From Alphaproteobacteria bacterium UBA3612 (GTDB lineage: Bacteria; Pseudomonadota; Alphaproteobacteria; Sphingomonadales; Sphingomonadaceae): a stretch of DNA of 64,000 nucleotides. Below are positions 26,143 to 35,772 of the stretch, piece after piece. Every line of letters begins with the position of its first letter. The stretch's first letter is position 1. The stretch covers positions 141,052-205,051 of the forward strand of contig DFLT01000002.1 in NCBI GenBank assembly GCA_002375465.1, in the 5' to 3' direction. The notes beneath the pieces are model-generated. The model had not been told where the DNA came from. It ran no database searches and worked only from the letters and a program-made list of their open reading frames with translations. Made by a program: the position numbers and the translations under genes.

Positions 26143-26859
26143 ATGGCCCGCGAACACCCCCTGATGCCGCATGCGACTGCAGAATGGCTGGTCGACAATT
26201 CGACGCTCAGCTTCGACCAGATCGCCGATTTTTGCGGCCTGCATATTCTTGAGGTGCAGTCGATCGCCGACGAAACCGCGCAGCACAAGCATATCCCGCG
26301 CGACCCGATCGAGGCGGGCGAACTGACGCGCGACGAGCTGAAAGCCGGTGAGGCCGATCCCAAGCACAAACTGGTGATGAGCCACGGGCCGGAGCAGCAA
26401 TTGCGTACCCGCGGCCCGCGCTACACGCCGGTATCGAAGCGCGTCGACAAGCCCGACGGCATTGCCTGGCTGGTTCAGAACCATCCCGACATTCCGGATT
26501 CGAAGATCGGCAAGCTGATCGGTACGACGAAGAACACGATTCAGGCGATCCGTTCCAAGACACACTGGAACATGGATAATATCACGCCAAAGGACCCCGT
26601 GGCGCTAGGCCTTTGCTCGCAGCGCGACCTCGACGTTCTGGTCGAGGCGGCGGCGCAAAAGGCGGGGGTCGAGATTTCCGATCCGAAATTCGAAAGCGAC
26701 CGCGCCGCGCTGCTCGCGGAGCTGAAGGCCGAACGTGAGGCCGCCAAGCTGGCCGCGCAGGAAGCTGCCGATGCCGAAGCCCTGGGCCTAGAGCCAGGGG
26801 CGAATGCGGCCGAGGCTGGCAAGAAGCCGGACTTCGTCGATCCCTGGGCCAAGAAATAA
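26143..26859 (+). CDS. trcR: Cell-cycle transcriptional regulator TrcR (DUF1013)
   Basis: Member of the DUF1013 family, which is conserved across alphaproteobacteria and linked to cell-cycle transcription. The conserved start MAREHPLMPHATAEWLVDN sets the ATG at 26143, preceded by GAAGGA. It has two helix-turn-helix-like repeats (FDQIADFCGLHILEVQSIAD and DSKIGKLIGTTKNTIQAIRS). A charged C-terminal tail is rich in Ala, Glu and Lys, ending FVDPWAKK. At 238 residues it is normal length. Confidence 0.92.
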   Translation: MAREHPLMPHATAEWLVDNSTLSFDQIADFCGLHILEVQSIADETAQHKHIPRDPIEAGELTRDELKAGEADPKHKLVMSHGPEQQLRTRGPRYTPVSKRVDKPDGIAWLVQNHPDIPDSKIGKLIGTTKNTIQAIRSKTHWNMDNITPKDPVALGLCSQRDLDVLVEAAAQKAGVEISDPKFESDRAALLAELKAEREAAKLAAQEAADAEALGLEPGANAAEAGKKPDFVDPWAKK

Positions 26860-26943
26860 GGGGCGTCGCCCGTTCGGCGTCGGTACGGTCGGTACGCAAA
26901 CAGATAGGCTGACGCGACGCGTGACGGGCTTAGATCACGCAGG

Positions 26944-28041
26944 ATGACGGATCATCAATCCCCCGCCCAAGCTGCCGCCACGCCGGAGGTGCGACGTCCA
27001 GAAGTGCGACGTGGCCTGCACTATCCACTTGGGCGGTGGCATCCGGAACCCGGTGTTCTACACCCGATTGCCGATGGTTTGCGCTGGCTGCGCATGCCGA
27101 TGCCGTTCAGCCTGGATCACATCAATCTGTGGGTCATCGATGCGGGCGATCACTGGGCGCTGGTCGACACGTCGCTTGCGGCCCCCTCCTGCCGCGATGT
27201 GTGGCGCGGCGTGCTGGATCAGTTACAGGCGGAAAAGCCCGTCGGCCGCGTGATTTGCACGCATTTCCATCCCGACCATATCGGCAATGCCGGCTGGCTC
27301 GTGAAGAAGACTGGCGCCACGCTGGTGATGACGCAAACCGAATATGTCATGTCGCGTATGCTGATCGGCGATATGGGGGATGAGCCCCCCGAGGAGGCCG
27401 TCCGCTTTTACGAGCAGGCCGGATGGCCGCCACAGGCGCTGCAACGTTTCCGCGACGCCGGGTGGGGCCGGTTTCGGAACGCAGTGCCGGACTTTCCGCG
27501 CCAATATGAACGCATGCGGGACGGCGGCACCCTGCAGACGGGCGCGCGGCAATGGCGTGTCGTCATCGGGTCGGGCCATACGCCGGAACATGCCTGCCTT
27601 GTCGACGAGGCGGCGGGCCTGATGATATCGGGCGATCAGGTGCTGCCCCGCATCACGTCCAATGTTTCGGTTCACATGACGGAACCGATGGCGGACCCGC
27701 TGGGCGACTGGCTTGACAGCATCGACAGCTTGCGTGCCCTGCCGGACCATTTGCTGGTGCTGCCCGCGCATGGTTTTCCCTTTACCGGCCTGCACGAACG
27801 TCTGGACCAGTTGGCGGAGGATCACCGGCAGAAGCTTGAGGCGCTTATACGGTTTCTCGCCAAGCCGCGCACGGCTCTCGACACGTTCGAGGTGCTGTTT
27901 CACCGTACCATAGAGGAGCAGGATTTCGGCATCGCAACCGGCGAGGCCATGGCCCACCTGCGCTGGCTGGAGGCGCGCGGACGGGCTGTTCGGGAGGTGC
28001 GGGACGGCGCGGCGGATCTATGGAGCGCCGTCCGGATTTAA
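26944..28041 (+). CDS. MBL-fold metallo-hydrolase
   Basis: Metallo-beta-lactamase-fold hydrolase of 365 residues. The metal motif THFHPDHIGN supplies His107, His109, Asp111 and His112; GSGHTPEHACLVD, SGDQVLPRI and LPAHGFPFTGLHER provide the remaining ligands. The long C-terminal region and the insertion after the first motif resemble the broad group that includes thioesterase-like MBL proteins. It is followed 58 bp later by an acyl-CoA ligase in the same direction, so a role in acyl or CoA-ester metabolism is possible. A short duplicated EVRRPEVRRG sits near the N-terminus. Confidence 0.87.
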   Translation: MTDHQSPAQAAATPEVRRPEVRRGLHYPLGRWHPEPGVLHPIADGLRWLRMPMPFSLDHINLWVIDAGDHWALVDTSLAAPSCRDVWRGVLDQLQAEKPVGRVICTHFHPDHIGNAGWLVKKTGATLVMTQTEYVMSRMLIGDMGDEPPEEAVRFYEQAGWPPQALQRFRDAGWGRFRNAVPDFPRQYERMRDGGTLQTGARQWRVVIGSGHTPEHACLVDEAAGLMISGDQVLPRITSNVSVHMTEPMADPLGDWLDSIDSLRALPDHLLVLPAHGFPFTGLHERLDQLAEDHRQKLEALIRFLAKPRTALDTFEVLFHRTIEEQDFGIATGEAMAHLRWLEARGRAVREVRDGAADLWSAVRI

Positions 28042-28099
28042 TTGTCATCTATGCCAATAGTGCGTATCACGGGCGCATCGCCATCAGGGAGCGAGTTGC

Positions 28100-29842
28100 A
28101 TGATCGAAGCCCCCACCGACCCCGCGGCTCCCGCCCCAGCGTGCCCCGGCCCATGGGCGCGCGACTATGATCATCCCGTTCCATGGGACCGCGCATTCAC
28201 CCCGATGGCGCTGCCGGACATGCTGGCACATACCGCGCGTCGCTATCCCGACCAGATTTTCCTGCATTTCCTGGGGCGCCGGTTCAGCTATGGCGCCATC
28301 GCGGCGAAGGTAGAGGCGGCTGCCGAGGGCTTTCGTCGTTTGGGCGTCCAGCGCGGGGTGAAGGTCGGCCTGTTTCTGCCGAACTGTCCGCATTATGTGA
28401 TCGCCTATTACGCCATCATGCGCGCCGGTGGCACGGTGGTGAATTTCTCCCCGCTTTATACCGCTGATGAACTTGCGCATCAGGTGGACGATGCCGGTGT
28501 CGAAACGATGGTCTGCCTCGATCTGGAGCAATTATTTCCTGCCATTGCGGAGGTTCAGGCGCGGGGCACGCTGAAGCGGCTGATCGTCGGCAATCTGGCG
28601 GAAGTTCTTCCGCCCCTGAAGGCGCTGGCCTATCGCATGTTCAGATCCGCCGATCGTGCAAAGGTCGGCTATGGCCGCTCGCGTCTGCGTTTTGCCGACC
28701 TGTTCACGCATGGCCCGATTACCGCGGCGCCCGAAATCGACGTGCATCAGGATATCGCCCTTATTCAATATACCGGCGGAACCACCGGACGGCCAAAGGG
28801 GGCATTGCTCAGCCACGCCAATCTTTCCATCAATGCGGCTCAGGTGCACGCGATGGACGATACGCCGACCGCGCATGACCGGATTCTGGGCGCCCTGCCG
28901 CTGTTCCACGTCTTTGCGAACACCTGCGTTCTCAACCGCACGATCCTTGCCGCGGACGAGATCGTCCTGATGCCGAAATTCGAGCTGGAGGACGTCGTGC
29001 GTATCATCCCGGCGATGAAGATCACGACCTTGCCGGGCGTGCCCAGCATGTACCGTGCGCTGCTGGAACATCCCGATATCGCGCATGTCGACCTGACATC
29101 GCTGCGCATCTGCATTTCGGGCGGCGCGCCCATGCCAAAGGAATTGCGCGATGCATTCGTGGCGCAGACCGGCGCAAAGCTGGTGGAGGGCTATGGCCTG
29201 ACGGAATCATCCGGCGTCGCCTCGGTCAATCCCTACGATACGGGCGGAAAGATCGGCTCCATTGGGCAGCCCATGCCGGGCACCTGCATCGTCATTTGCG
29301 ATCAGGAAGACCCGACGCGCATTCTACCCGACGGAGAGAAGGGCGAAATCACGCTGCAGGGGCCGCAAATGATGCGCGGCTATTATAATCGCCCTGACGC
29401 CGACGATGAAACCTTCGTGGAGGGGCGCCTGCGAACAGGCGATGTTGGCTATATCGACGAGGACGGATATGTCTTCATCGTCGACCGCATGAAGGACCTG
29501 ATCCTGGTCGGCGGCTTCAACGTCTATCCCAGCGCGCTTGAGGAGGTGCTCTACGCCCACGAAGCGGTGAAGGAGGCAATCGTCATCGGCATTGATGACA
29601 GACGCCTGGGGCAGCGTCCGAAGGCATTCGTAACGTTACAGGAGGGCGCGCATGTGTCCGAGGCGGATCTGCTCGGCTATCTGAACGCTAGGGTCGGCAA
29701 GCACGAACGCGCCGCCGCTGTCGAAATCCGCGCGGAACTACCGAAAACCATGATCGGCAAGCTGAGCCGCAAGGAACTGGTGGAGAAAGAGAAGGCGCGT
29801 GCAGCGACGGCCGAAGTTGTGGCGCACGCGAAAGAGGGGTAG
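28100..29842 (+). CDS. Long-chain fatty-acid--CoA ligase (AMP-forming)
   Basis: Adenylate-forming ligase activating fatty acids to acyl-CoA. The ATP-binding loop is YTGGTTGRPKGALL. GYGLTESSGVASVNPY, RTGDVGYIDEDGYVFIVDRM and KDLILVGGFNVYPSALEEV are the following core motifs, and the C-terminal catalytic lysine sits in PKTMIGKLSRKEL. At 580 residues it has FadD size, and the N-terminal DHPVPWDRAF and LPDMLAHTARRYPD are typical of the FadD group. GGGAG lies 8 bases upstream. The exact chain length is not predictable. Confidence 0.92.
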   Translation: MIEAPTDPAAPAPACPGPWARDYDHPVPWDRAFTPMALPDMLAHTARRYPDQIFLHFLGRRFSYGAIAAKVEAAAEGFRRLGVQRGVKVGLFLPNCPHYVIAYYAIMRAGGTVVNFSPLYTADELAHQVDDAGVETMVCLDLEQLFPAIAEVQARGTLKRLIVGNLAEVLPPLKALAYRMFRSADRAKVGYGRSRLRFADLFTHGPITAAPEIDVHQDIALIQYTGGTTGRPKGALLSHANLSINAAQVHAMDDTPTAHDRILGALPLFHVFANTCVLNRTILAADEIVLMPKFELEDVVRIIPAMKITTLPGVPSMYRALLEHPDIAHVDLTSLRICISGGAPMPKELRDAFVAQTGAKLVEGYGLTESSGVASVNPYDTGGKIGSIGQPMPGTCIVICDQEDPTRILPDGEKGEITLQGPQMMRGYYNRPDADDETFVEGRLRTGDVGYIDEDGYVFIVDRMKDLILVGGFNVYPSALEEVLYAHEAVKEAIVIGIDDRRLGQRPKAFVTLQEGAHVSEADLLGYLNARVGKHERAAAVEIRAELPKTMIGKLSRKELVEKEKARAATAEVVAHAKEG

Positions 29843-29984
29843 CGGCGCAAAAAGTCAGGCGCAGCCGCATCTGACAGCCTTTATCCGAATGCCGCTCTAT
29901 CTTGTGCGATCCGGCGACGAGTCACCCCCGCGCCATGCTGCGCAGGAGGGAGCGACAGCCGTTATACTGATTTCAGATGAAGCG

Positions 29985-30008
29985 GCGCGTTCGGATTCTT
30001 GAACGCGC
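29985..30008. terminator. Hairpin in convergent gap
   Basis: GCGCGTTC and GAACGCGC make a perfect 8-bp stem with an 8-base loop, between the convergent ligase and outer-membrane protein genes. No T-run follows on either strand, so terminator function is only probable. Confidence 0.4.
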
Positions 30009-30040
30009 AAATCTTAGGGCGGCGGTGTTCCGACCGGGGG

Positions 30041-30751
30041 TCAGAAGCTGAACGACGTGCCCAGATAGACGGTGCCGGATTCCTCGGCTTTGTCGGCATC
30101 GCGATTTACGAAGTCGCGGCCATAGGCCTCTGGGTGCAAACGATCGTAGCGGACGCCGCCCTTTACCGACAAGCGAGAATTGAGCGCATAGGCGCCCCCC
30201 AGTTCGACATGTTCCGCATCGCCGATACGATCGGGCAGGATACGGCTGCTGTCGCTTGATACGCTTGCGCCTGCTTCTACGGCGGCGCGCCAGCGTTTGC
30301 CGCCATAGGCGATGCCGACCTCCGTGCCCGCTCTTTCGGTACCGAGAGTGCGATCCGTCGCCTTCACCACGCCGCCCGACAGGCTGAAACCACGATAGCC
30401 GACGTCCAGTTTCGCCTCCACCTCCGCAGGGGTGCGGGGCGTCCGTATGCGCGCCGTCGCCACCTCAGCAGATGCGGGGCCTTCGCTATCGGCGACGACA
30501 CGACTGGTCACGCCAACACTGACGCCGCGGCGCTTCGCGGCCTTCTTGTCGGCGGGCGTGAAGGAAAAGCGGCTCTCCGCCTCCGACAGGCGCGAATTTG
30601 CGCCCGATGGCGTGAAGCTGCCCACCGTGCCGCTTTGCGGTTTCGCAAGCTGTGCCTGGGCAGGGGCTGCCACGAACAGGCCAAGCGCGGCGGCGGCGAG
30701 AGCCGAAAACGCGGTGGCCGTCAAGGGCCGAAAGGCAAGTGTCCGTGTCAT
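30041..30751 (-). CDS. Predicted outer-membrane beta-barrel protein
   Basis: A 236-residue protein with a signal peptide (hydrophobic stretch ending APAQAQ near residue 34), a 60-residue linker and a C-terminal half of alternating hydrophobic strands (KLDVGYRGFSLSGGV, EVGIAYGGKRWRAAVEAGAS). It ends in SGTVYLGTSFSF, the terminal-aromatic signature of outer-membrane barrels. I cannot name a family. It is divergent from the DUF3576-leuS operon. Confidence 0.75.
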   Translation of the reverse strand: MTRTLAFRPLTATAFSALAAAALGLFVAAPAQAQLAKPQSGTVGSFTPSGANSRLSEAESRFSFTPADKKAAKRRGVSVGVTSRVVADSEGPASAEVATARIRTPRTPAEVEAKLDVGYRGFSLSGGVVKATDRTLGTERAGTEVGIAYGGKRWRAAVEAGASVSSDSSRILPDRIGDAEHVELGGAYALNSRLSVKGGVRYDRLHPEAYGRDFVNRDADKAEESGTVYLGTSFSF

Positions 30752-30960
30752 TTGTCTGATCTACGCGTCTTTGTGCCGCATCCCCCTTGTGATTCCGAGT
30801 CTTTCTTGCGTCCCGTGAACGCTCAATCGGCTTTTATCGATACCCTGTTGCATCGATGTGACAGCATTTCCCCGGATATCGAACCGGAGCGCCCCCACGC
30901 ATATCAACAAAGCACCCCTTAGCCACCATGGCAACGTTGGCCGAGGGGGGCTAGGCGGCT

Positions 30961-30996
30961 TTGGCGTATCACCCTATAGACCACCCGATACGCCAA
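30961..30996. promoter_or_regulatory. Long inverted repeat before the DUF3576-leuS operon
   Basis: TTGGCGTATC (30961-30970) and GATACGCCAA (30987-30996) are perfect 10-bp inverted arms with a 16-bp spacer. They lie 24 bp upstream of the DUF3576 start. The repeat could be an operator overlapping the promoter or a leader hairpin. Confidence 0.5.
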
Positions 30997-31020
30997 GCCA
31001 CATGATGCCAAGGTAGTTCC

Positions 31021-31461
31021 ATGATCTCATTCCGCGCCGCTTTGTCCCTGCCGCTTATTGGCGTGACAGCCCTTGGACTTTCTGCGTGCGGTGGCGGTCG
31101 CGATGCGCCCCAGGTGGATATTGCGGCGGCGCAGACGACGCAGATCGGCGTCAACGCATTCCTGTGGCGGGCAAGCCTGGAAACGCTGGCCTTCATGCCG
31201 ATGGCACAGGTCGATTCCGACGGCGGCGTCATCGTCACCGACTGGTACGCAAATCCCCAGGTGCCTGAAGAGCGCGTAAAACTGACGGTCTATATTCTAG
31301 ACCGCACGCTGCGCGCCGATGGGCTGCGCGTCGCGGCTGTGCGGCAGCAGAATAATGGCGGGAACTGGGTCGACGTTCCAGTGCGCGCCGGCACCGTGCA
31401 GAAACTGGAAGAAGCGATCCTGAGCCGCGCGCGCGACCTGCGCCGTTCGCAGATAGGATAA
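31021..31461 (+). CDS. DUF3576 lipoprotein
   Basis: A 146-residue protein with a lipoprotein signal (LGLSAC lipobox). The conserved DUF3576 body contains IGVNAFLWRASLETLAFMPM and VIVTDWYANPQVPEERVKLT. The C-terminal helix binds no obvious cofactor. The family is alphaproteobacterial and of unknown function, probably periplasmic. The stop codon overlaps the leuS start (TAATG), so expression is coupled to leuS. Confidence 0.9.
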   Translation: MISFRAALSLPLIGVTALGLSACGGGRDAPQVDIAAAQTTQIGVNAFLWRASLETLAFMPMAQVDSDGGVIVTDWYANPQVPEERVKLTVYILDRTLRADGLRVAAVRQQNNGGNWVDVPVRAGTVQKLEEAILSRARDLRRSQIG

Positions 31462-33968
31462 TGGCGGAGCGTTTCGACGCCGCCGCCGCAGAGGCGCGCT
31501 GGCAAAAGACGTGGGATGAACGCGGTACCTTTGTCGCCGACAGCACATCGGCGAAACCCAAGCGTTATGTCCTTGAGATGTTCCCCTACCCATCCGGTCG
31601 TATCCATATGGGGCATGTGCGGAACTACACGATGGGCGATGTCATCGCGCGCCAGCGCCGCATGGCGGGCGACGAGGTCCTGCACCCCATGGGCTGGGAC
31701 GCGTTCGGCATGCCGGCGGAAAATGCCGCCATGGAGCGCGGCGTGCATCCAGAGGGGTGGACGCGCGACAATATCGCGGCGATGCGCGCACAGCTGAAGA
31801 CGCTGGGCTTTGCGATAGACTGGAGCCGCGAATTCGCCACCTGCGACGCCAGCTATTACGGCCATGAACAGGCGCTGTTCCTGAAATTTTATGAGGCCGG
31901 TCTGATCGAGCGGCGCGAAGCCTATGTGAACTGGGATCCGGTCGACATGACCGTGCTGGCCAATGAGCAGGTGATCGATGGCAAGGGCTGGCGGTCCGGT
32001 GCCGAGGTAGAGCGCCGCAAGATGGCGCAGTGGTTCCTGAAGATCACCGATTTCGCCGACGATCTGCTGGATGGCCTCGACGAACTGGAAAACTGGCCTG
32101 AGAAGGTCCGCACCATGCAAGCCAATTGGATCGGCCGGTCGCGCGGCCTGAAATTCCGCTTTGCGCTTGAGGGGCGGCAGGACACGCTGGAGGTCTATAC
32201 CACCCGGCCGGATACGCTTTACGGTGCCAGCTTTGCCGGCATCGCCGCAGACCACCCGCTGGCGCTGGAATTGGCGCAAACCGATGACCGCATCGCCGGA
32301 TTCATCGACAGCCTGCGCGGCGGCGGCACGACCGAGGCAGAGCTGGAGACGGCGGAAAAGCGCGGCTATGATACCGGGCTGCGCGTGGTGCATCCACTCG
32401 ACAGCTCGATCACCCTGCCGGTCTTCATCGCCAATTTCGTGCTGATGGAATATGGCACGGGCGCCATTTTCGGCTGTCCCGCGCACGATCAGCGCGACCT
32501 GGATTTCGCGCGCAAATATGCCCTGCCCGTGCCGCGCGTCGTCGCGCCCGAGGGGGCAGAGGATGAGGGCATCCACGACGAGGCCTATACCGGCCCCGGC
32601 AAGCTGGTGAATTCGGACTGGCTGACCGGGATGGAGGTCGCCGATGCCATCGTCGCCGTCATCGAAAAGGCGGAGGCCGAGGGCTGGGGCGAGGGAACCA
32701 CGCAATATCGCCTGCGCGACTGGGGCATCAGCCGCCAGCGTTACTGGGGCACGCCGATCCCCTTCGTCCATTGCGCCACCTGCGGCGGGGTGCCGGTGCC
32801 GGAAAGCGATCTGCCCGTCGAACTGCCGAAGGACGTCAGCTTCGAAAAGCCAGGCAACCCGTTGTTGCGACACGACAGCTGGCGCAATACCGAATGCCTC
32901 AAATGCGGCGGCGCGGCGCAGCGGGAAACGGACACGCTGGACACGTTTGCCGATTCGTCCTGGTATTTCCTGCGCTTTGCCAGCCAGCCGGACGGGCGCC
33001 CGTTCGATCCGGCAGAGATCGCCCAATGGCTGCCGGTCGATCAATATATTGGCGGCGTCGAACATGCGATCCTGCACCTGCTCTACGCGCGGTTCTGGAC
33101 GCGGGCGCTGGCCCATGTCGGCCTGGTCGACGTGAAGGAACCGTTCCGGCAATTGTTCACACAAGGCATGGTCACGCACGAGACCTATAGAACGGCGGAC
33201 GGGCGCTGGATCGAGCCGGGCGCCATCGAGAAACGCGGCGATTCCCTGTTCGAACGCGGCACGCAAACGGTCATCACGGCGGGTCGGGTCGAGAAGATGT
33301 CCAAATCGAAGAAGAACACGGTCGACCCCGAACCGATCATCGCGCGCTATGGCGCTGATGCTGTGCGCTGGTTCGTGCTGTCGGATTCGCCCCCCGAACG
33401 CGATCTGGAATGGTCGGAGGCGGGGATCGAGGGGGCGAACCGATTTGTGCAGCGCCTGTGGAAACTCGTCGGCAAGGCAGATGAGGGCGAAGGCGCCGAC
33501 GAGGCGCTGACGCGCAGCGTTCACAAGACCATCGCCGGGATTACCGAGGATATCGACGCCCTGCGGTTCAACAAGCTGGTGGCGCGCTGCTACGAGCTTG
33601 CGGCGACGATCGAGAAGGCAAAGCCCAGCGCCGCGCGGGCCGAAGCGATCCGTACACTGATCCTGCTGGCCGCGCCGGCCATGCCGCATCTGGCGGAGGA
33701 GGCGTGGACCGCGCTGGGCGGCGAAGGCCTGGCATCGGAGGCGGCATGGCCCGTGGCGGACCCCGCCATGCTGGTCGAGGACAGCGTCACCATTGCGGTG
33801 CAGATGAACGGAAAGCTGAAGGACACGCTGGACCTGCCCAAGGGAATGGCGCGCGAGGATGTCGAGGCCGCCGTCATGGCGCGCGACAAGATCAGCCAGG
33901 CGCTGGAGGGACGGACGCCCAAGAAAGTGATCGTGGTGCCCGATCGTCTGGTGAATCTGGTGATATGA
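31461..33968 (+). CDS. leuS: Leucine--tRNA ligase
   Basis: Class I synthetase charging tRNA-Leu. The HIGH-type motif is HMGHVRNY within YPSGRIHMGHVRNYTMGD, the CP1 editing domain carries TRPDTLYGASF and ends near GAIFGCPAHDQRD, and the KMSKS loop is VEKMSKSKKN. The anticodon-binding and C-terminal domains are complete at 835 residues. It overlaps DUF3576 upstream and lptE downstream (ATGA), forming a four-gene operon with holA. Confidence 0.97.
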   Translation: MAERFDAAAAEARWQKTWDERGTFVADSTSAKPKRYVLEMFPYPSGRIHMGHVRNYTMGDVIARQRRMAGDEVLHPMGWDAFGMPAENAAMERGVHPEGWTRDNIAAMRAQLKTLGFAIDWSREFATCDASYYGHEQALFLKFYEAGLIERREAYVNWDPVDMTVLANEQVIDGKGWRSGAEVERRKMAQWFLKITDFADDLLDGLDELENWPEKVRTMQANWIGRSRGLKFRFALEGRQDTLEVYTTRPDTLYGASFAGIAADHPLALELAQTDDRIAGFIDSLRGGGTTEAELETAEKRGYDTGLRVVHPLDSSITLPVFIANFVLMEYGTGAIFGCPAHDQRDLDFARKYALPVPRVVAPEGAEDEGIHDEAYTGPGKLVNSDWLTGMEVADAIVAVIEKAEAEGWGEGTTQYRLRDWGISRQRYWGTPIPFVHCATCGGVPVPESDLPVELPKDVSFEKPGNPLLRHDSWRNTECLKCGGAAQRETDTLDTFADSSWYFLRFASQPDGRPFDPAEIAQWLPVDQYIGGVEHAILHLLYARFWTRALAHVGLVDVKEPFRQLFTQGMVTHETYRTADGRWIEPGAIEKRGDSLFERGTQTVITAGRVEKMSKSKKNTVDPEPIIARYGADAVRWFVLSDSPPERDLEWSEAGIEGANRFVQRLWKLVGKADEGEGADEALTRSVHKTIAGITEDIDALRFNKLVARCYELAATIEKAKPSAARAEAIRTLILLAAPAMPHLAEEAWTALGGEGLASEAAWPVADPAMLVEDSVTIAVQMNGKLKDTLDLPKGMAREDVEAAVMARDKISQALEGRTPKKVIVVPDRLVNLVI

Positions 33969-34489
33969 GCCGGGAAGCCGTGCCTGCTGCTGCGACGGGG
34001 CTCTGTCGGCTCGTGCTGCTCTGCCTTACGCCCGCCGCGCTCGCCGCCTGTCAGTTGGCGCCGGTTTACGGTGGTGGCGCAAACAGCGCGGCGGCGCAGA
34101 CCCTGCGCGGGATCAGCATTCCGGCAATCCCGGATCGTTCCGGCTATCTTGTTCGTCAGGCGCTGCTCGATCGTATGGGCGGCGGCGAAGAGGCGCGCTA
34201 CCGGCTGGACGTGGCGCTGGACGACCAGATTACCGGTCTCGGCATTCGCGGCGACGATTCGATCACGCGTGAGCGGCGGACGCTGCGCGCGCGTTATCAG
34301 CTGGTGGAACTGTCGACCGGCAATACGCTGATCGACGAGACGGTGCGTACAGATTCGGGTATCGACATCGTTTCGTCGGACTATGCGGTCGTCGCCGCCG
34401 AAACCGATGCGCTGGAGCGTCTGTCGGACGATATCGCGACGCAAATCGCCACCCGCATCGCCGTGTTCACGGCGGCGAACGAGCGGTGA
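33965..34489 (+). CDS. lptE: LPS assembly lipoprotein LptE-like
   Basis: Outer-membrane lipoprotein that plugs LptD during LPS insertion. The N-terminus is hydrophobic with lipobox LAAC, followed by QLAPVYGGG, typical of LptE. The body (GISIPAIPDRSGYLVRQAL, RYRLDVALDD, RARYQLVEL) matches the LptE fold, with 174 residues. The ATG overlaps the leuS stop (ATGA). The same order leuS-lptE-holA is known across proteobacteria, which supports the call despite weak sequence conservation. Confidence 0.88.
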   Translation: MSREAVPAAATGLCRLVLLCLTPAALAACQLAPVYGGGANSAAAQTLRGISIPAIPDRSGYLVRQALLDRMGGGEEARYRLDVALDDQITGLGIRGDDSITRERRTLRARYQLVELSTGNTLIDETVRTDSGIDIVSSDYAVVAAETDALERLSDDIATQIATRIAVFTAANER

Positions 34490-35544
34490 AGGCAGACAAG
34501 CTACCCGCCATCAATGCGGCCATCGCCGCCGCCGATCCGAAAATCCGTGTCTGGCTGTTCTATGGACAGGACGTTGCGGGCGCAAAAGCCGCTGCTGACC
34601 GTCTGACAAAGGCGCTGGTCGGCGATGACGCCATGGCGCGCACCGATTTCACGAATGCGGACCTGCGCGAAGATCCGTCGCGCCTGGCCGCCGAAGCCGC
34701 CGCCATCTCCATGTTCGGCGGCAGGAGCGTCATTCGCGTCGATCAGGTGTCGGAGGCACCGGGCAACAACATACGTGATGCCGTCGAGCTGCTGCTGAAC
34801 GCGGCAGAGGCAGGCAATCCCGTGGTGCTGTCCGGTGGCGATATCAAGGCGACATCGGCGCTGGTGAAGATGGTCGGTGGCAGCGGGGCGGGCGCGGCGC
34901 TGCGCTTCTGGCAGCCCAATGCCCGTGACGCGGCTGGGATGGCGGATGAGATGTGCAAGGCGGCGGGCCTGTTACCCGACCGGGCGGTACGCGCGACGAT
35001 CGCGGCGATGATCGTAGCGAACCGCGCCATTGCCGAACAGGAAATCGAGAAATTCGCATTATATCTCGATGCGTCCCCCGACGATCCGAAGCCGCTGGGC
35101 GAAGACGTGATGGATCGTTTGGGCGCGGCCTTTTCCGAGGGCGATTTCTCGCAATTGACAATGGCCGTCGCAGGCGGCGATCCCCGGGCCGTCGCGCGCG
35201 AACATGCCCGCCTGATCCATGATGGCAAGGTAAGCGTGGCACAGCTTCGGGCGGTACAGCGGCGTTTCTCTCAGCTGGTATCGCTGGCGAGAGGGACCGC
35301 GCGCGGACAAAGCGCCGAAGCCGTTATCGAGGCGGAGGGTAGACGAATTTTCTGGAAGGAAAAGAATGCCCTGACGCGAGAGCTGAAGCTGTGGAGCGCG
35401 AGCGACGCTGAACTCGCGCTGGAGCGGCTGCGCGCAGCGGAGGTCAAGTTCAAGTCGAGCGGAACCGCCGATGGCGATCTGTTGACGGCGGACATATTCC
35501 TGACCCTGGCCCGCCGCGCCCAGGCACGCGGACGAAGACTATAG
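34486..35544 (+). CDS. holA: DNA polymerase III subunit delta
   Basis: Clamp-loader subunit that opens the sliding clamp. It starts at GTG 34486, overlapping the lptE stop (GTGA), and has 352 residues. It contains the N-terminal AAA-like region with WLFYGQDVAGAKAAADRL, then RSVIRVDQVSE, and the C-terminal collar domain (HARLIHDGKVSVAQLRAVQR, LWSASDAELALERLRAAEVK). It is last in the DUF3576-leuS-lptE-holA operon. Confidence 0.94.
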   Translation: MKADKLPAINAAIAAADPKIRVWLFYGQDVAGAKAAADRLTKALVGDDAMARTDFTNADLREDPSRLAAEAAAISMFGGRSVIRVDQVSEAPGNNIRDAVELLLNAAEAGNPVVLSGGDIKATSALVKMVGGSGAGAALRFWQPNARDAAGMADEMCKAAGLLPDRAVRATIAAMIVANRAIAEQEIEKFALYLDASPDDPKPLGEDVMDRLGAAFSEGDFSQLTMAVAGGDPRAVAREHARLIHDGKVSVAQLRAVQRRFSQLVSLARGTARGQSAEAVIEAEGRRIFWKEKNALTRELKLWSASDAELALERLRAAEVKFKSSGTADGDLLTADIFLTLARRAQARGRRL

Positions 35545-35612
35545 CGGGGCGTTCGCTGACGGGCACTTATCGGCTCTGACGACGCCCAGCCGGAGGCTTG
35601 GAAATATGTGTG

Positions 35613-35708
35613 GGGTGGAAGCCGGAACGACCTGCGACGAATTCGTTACGGCTGCTTCCTTCCGGACCTGACCGGGTTGGCGAGTGCCGCACCCGCCCGA
35701 CTTCCGCG
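35613..35708 (-). ncRNA. ffs: Signal recognition particle RNA, small bacterial type
   Basis: On the - strand the invariant SRP core GGTCAGGTCCGGAAGGAAGC is present around 35673-35654, flanked by complementary arms (GGAAG with CTTCC) that close a single long hairpin of about 96 nt. This is the 4.5S RNA that pairs with Ffh for membrane targeting. The ends are estimated from the helix and the promoter position. It is convergent with holA. Confidence 0.92.
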
Positions 35709-35712
35709 AGAG

Positions 35713-35741
35713 CATATGGGCGAATCCAGCTGATTCCGCAA
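35713..35741 (-). promoter_or_regulatory. Promoter of the SRP RNA
   Basis: TTGCGG (35741-35736), 17 bp, then CATATG (35718-35713) on the - strand. The -10 box ends about 6 bp before the predicted RNA 5' end, which fits well. Confidence 0.6.
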
Positions 35742-35772
35742 GGCGGGCATTCAACGGTGTGGGAATAGAGGT

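Noticed and set aside
31290..33689. 799-codon - strand frame opposite leuS
   Set aside because: High-GC shadow of leuS without any recognisable domain.
35539..35754. 71-codon - strand frame between holA and the DsbA-like gene
   Set aside because: It covers the SRP RNA, whose conserved core and helix explain the sequence.
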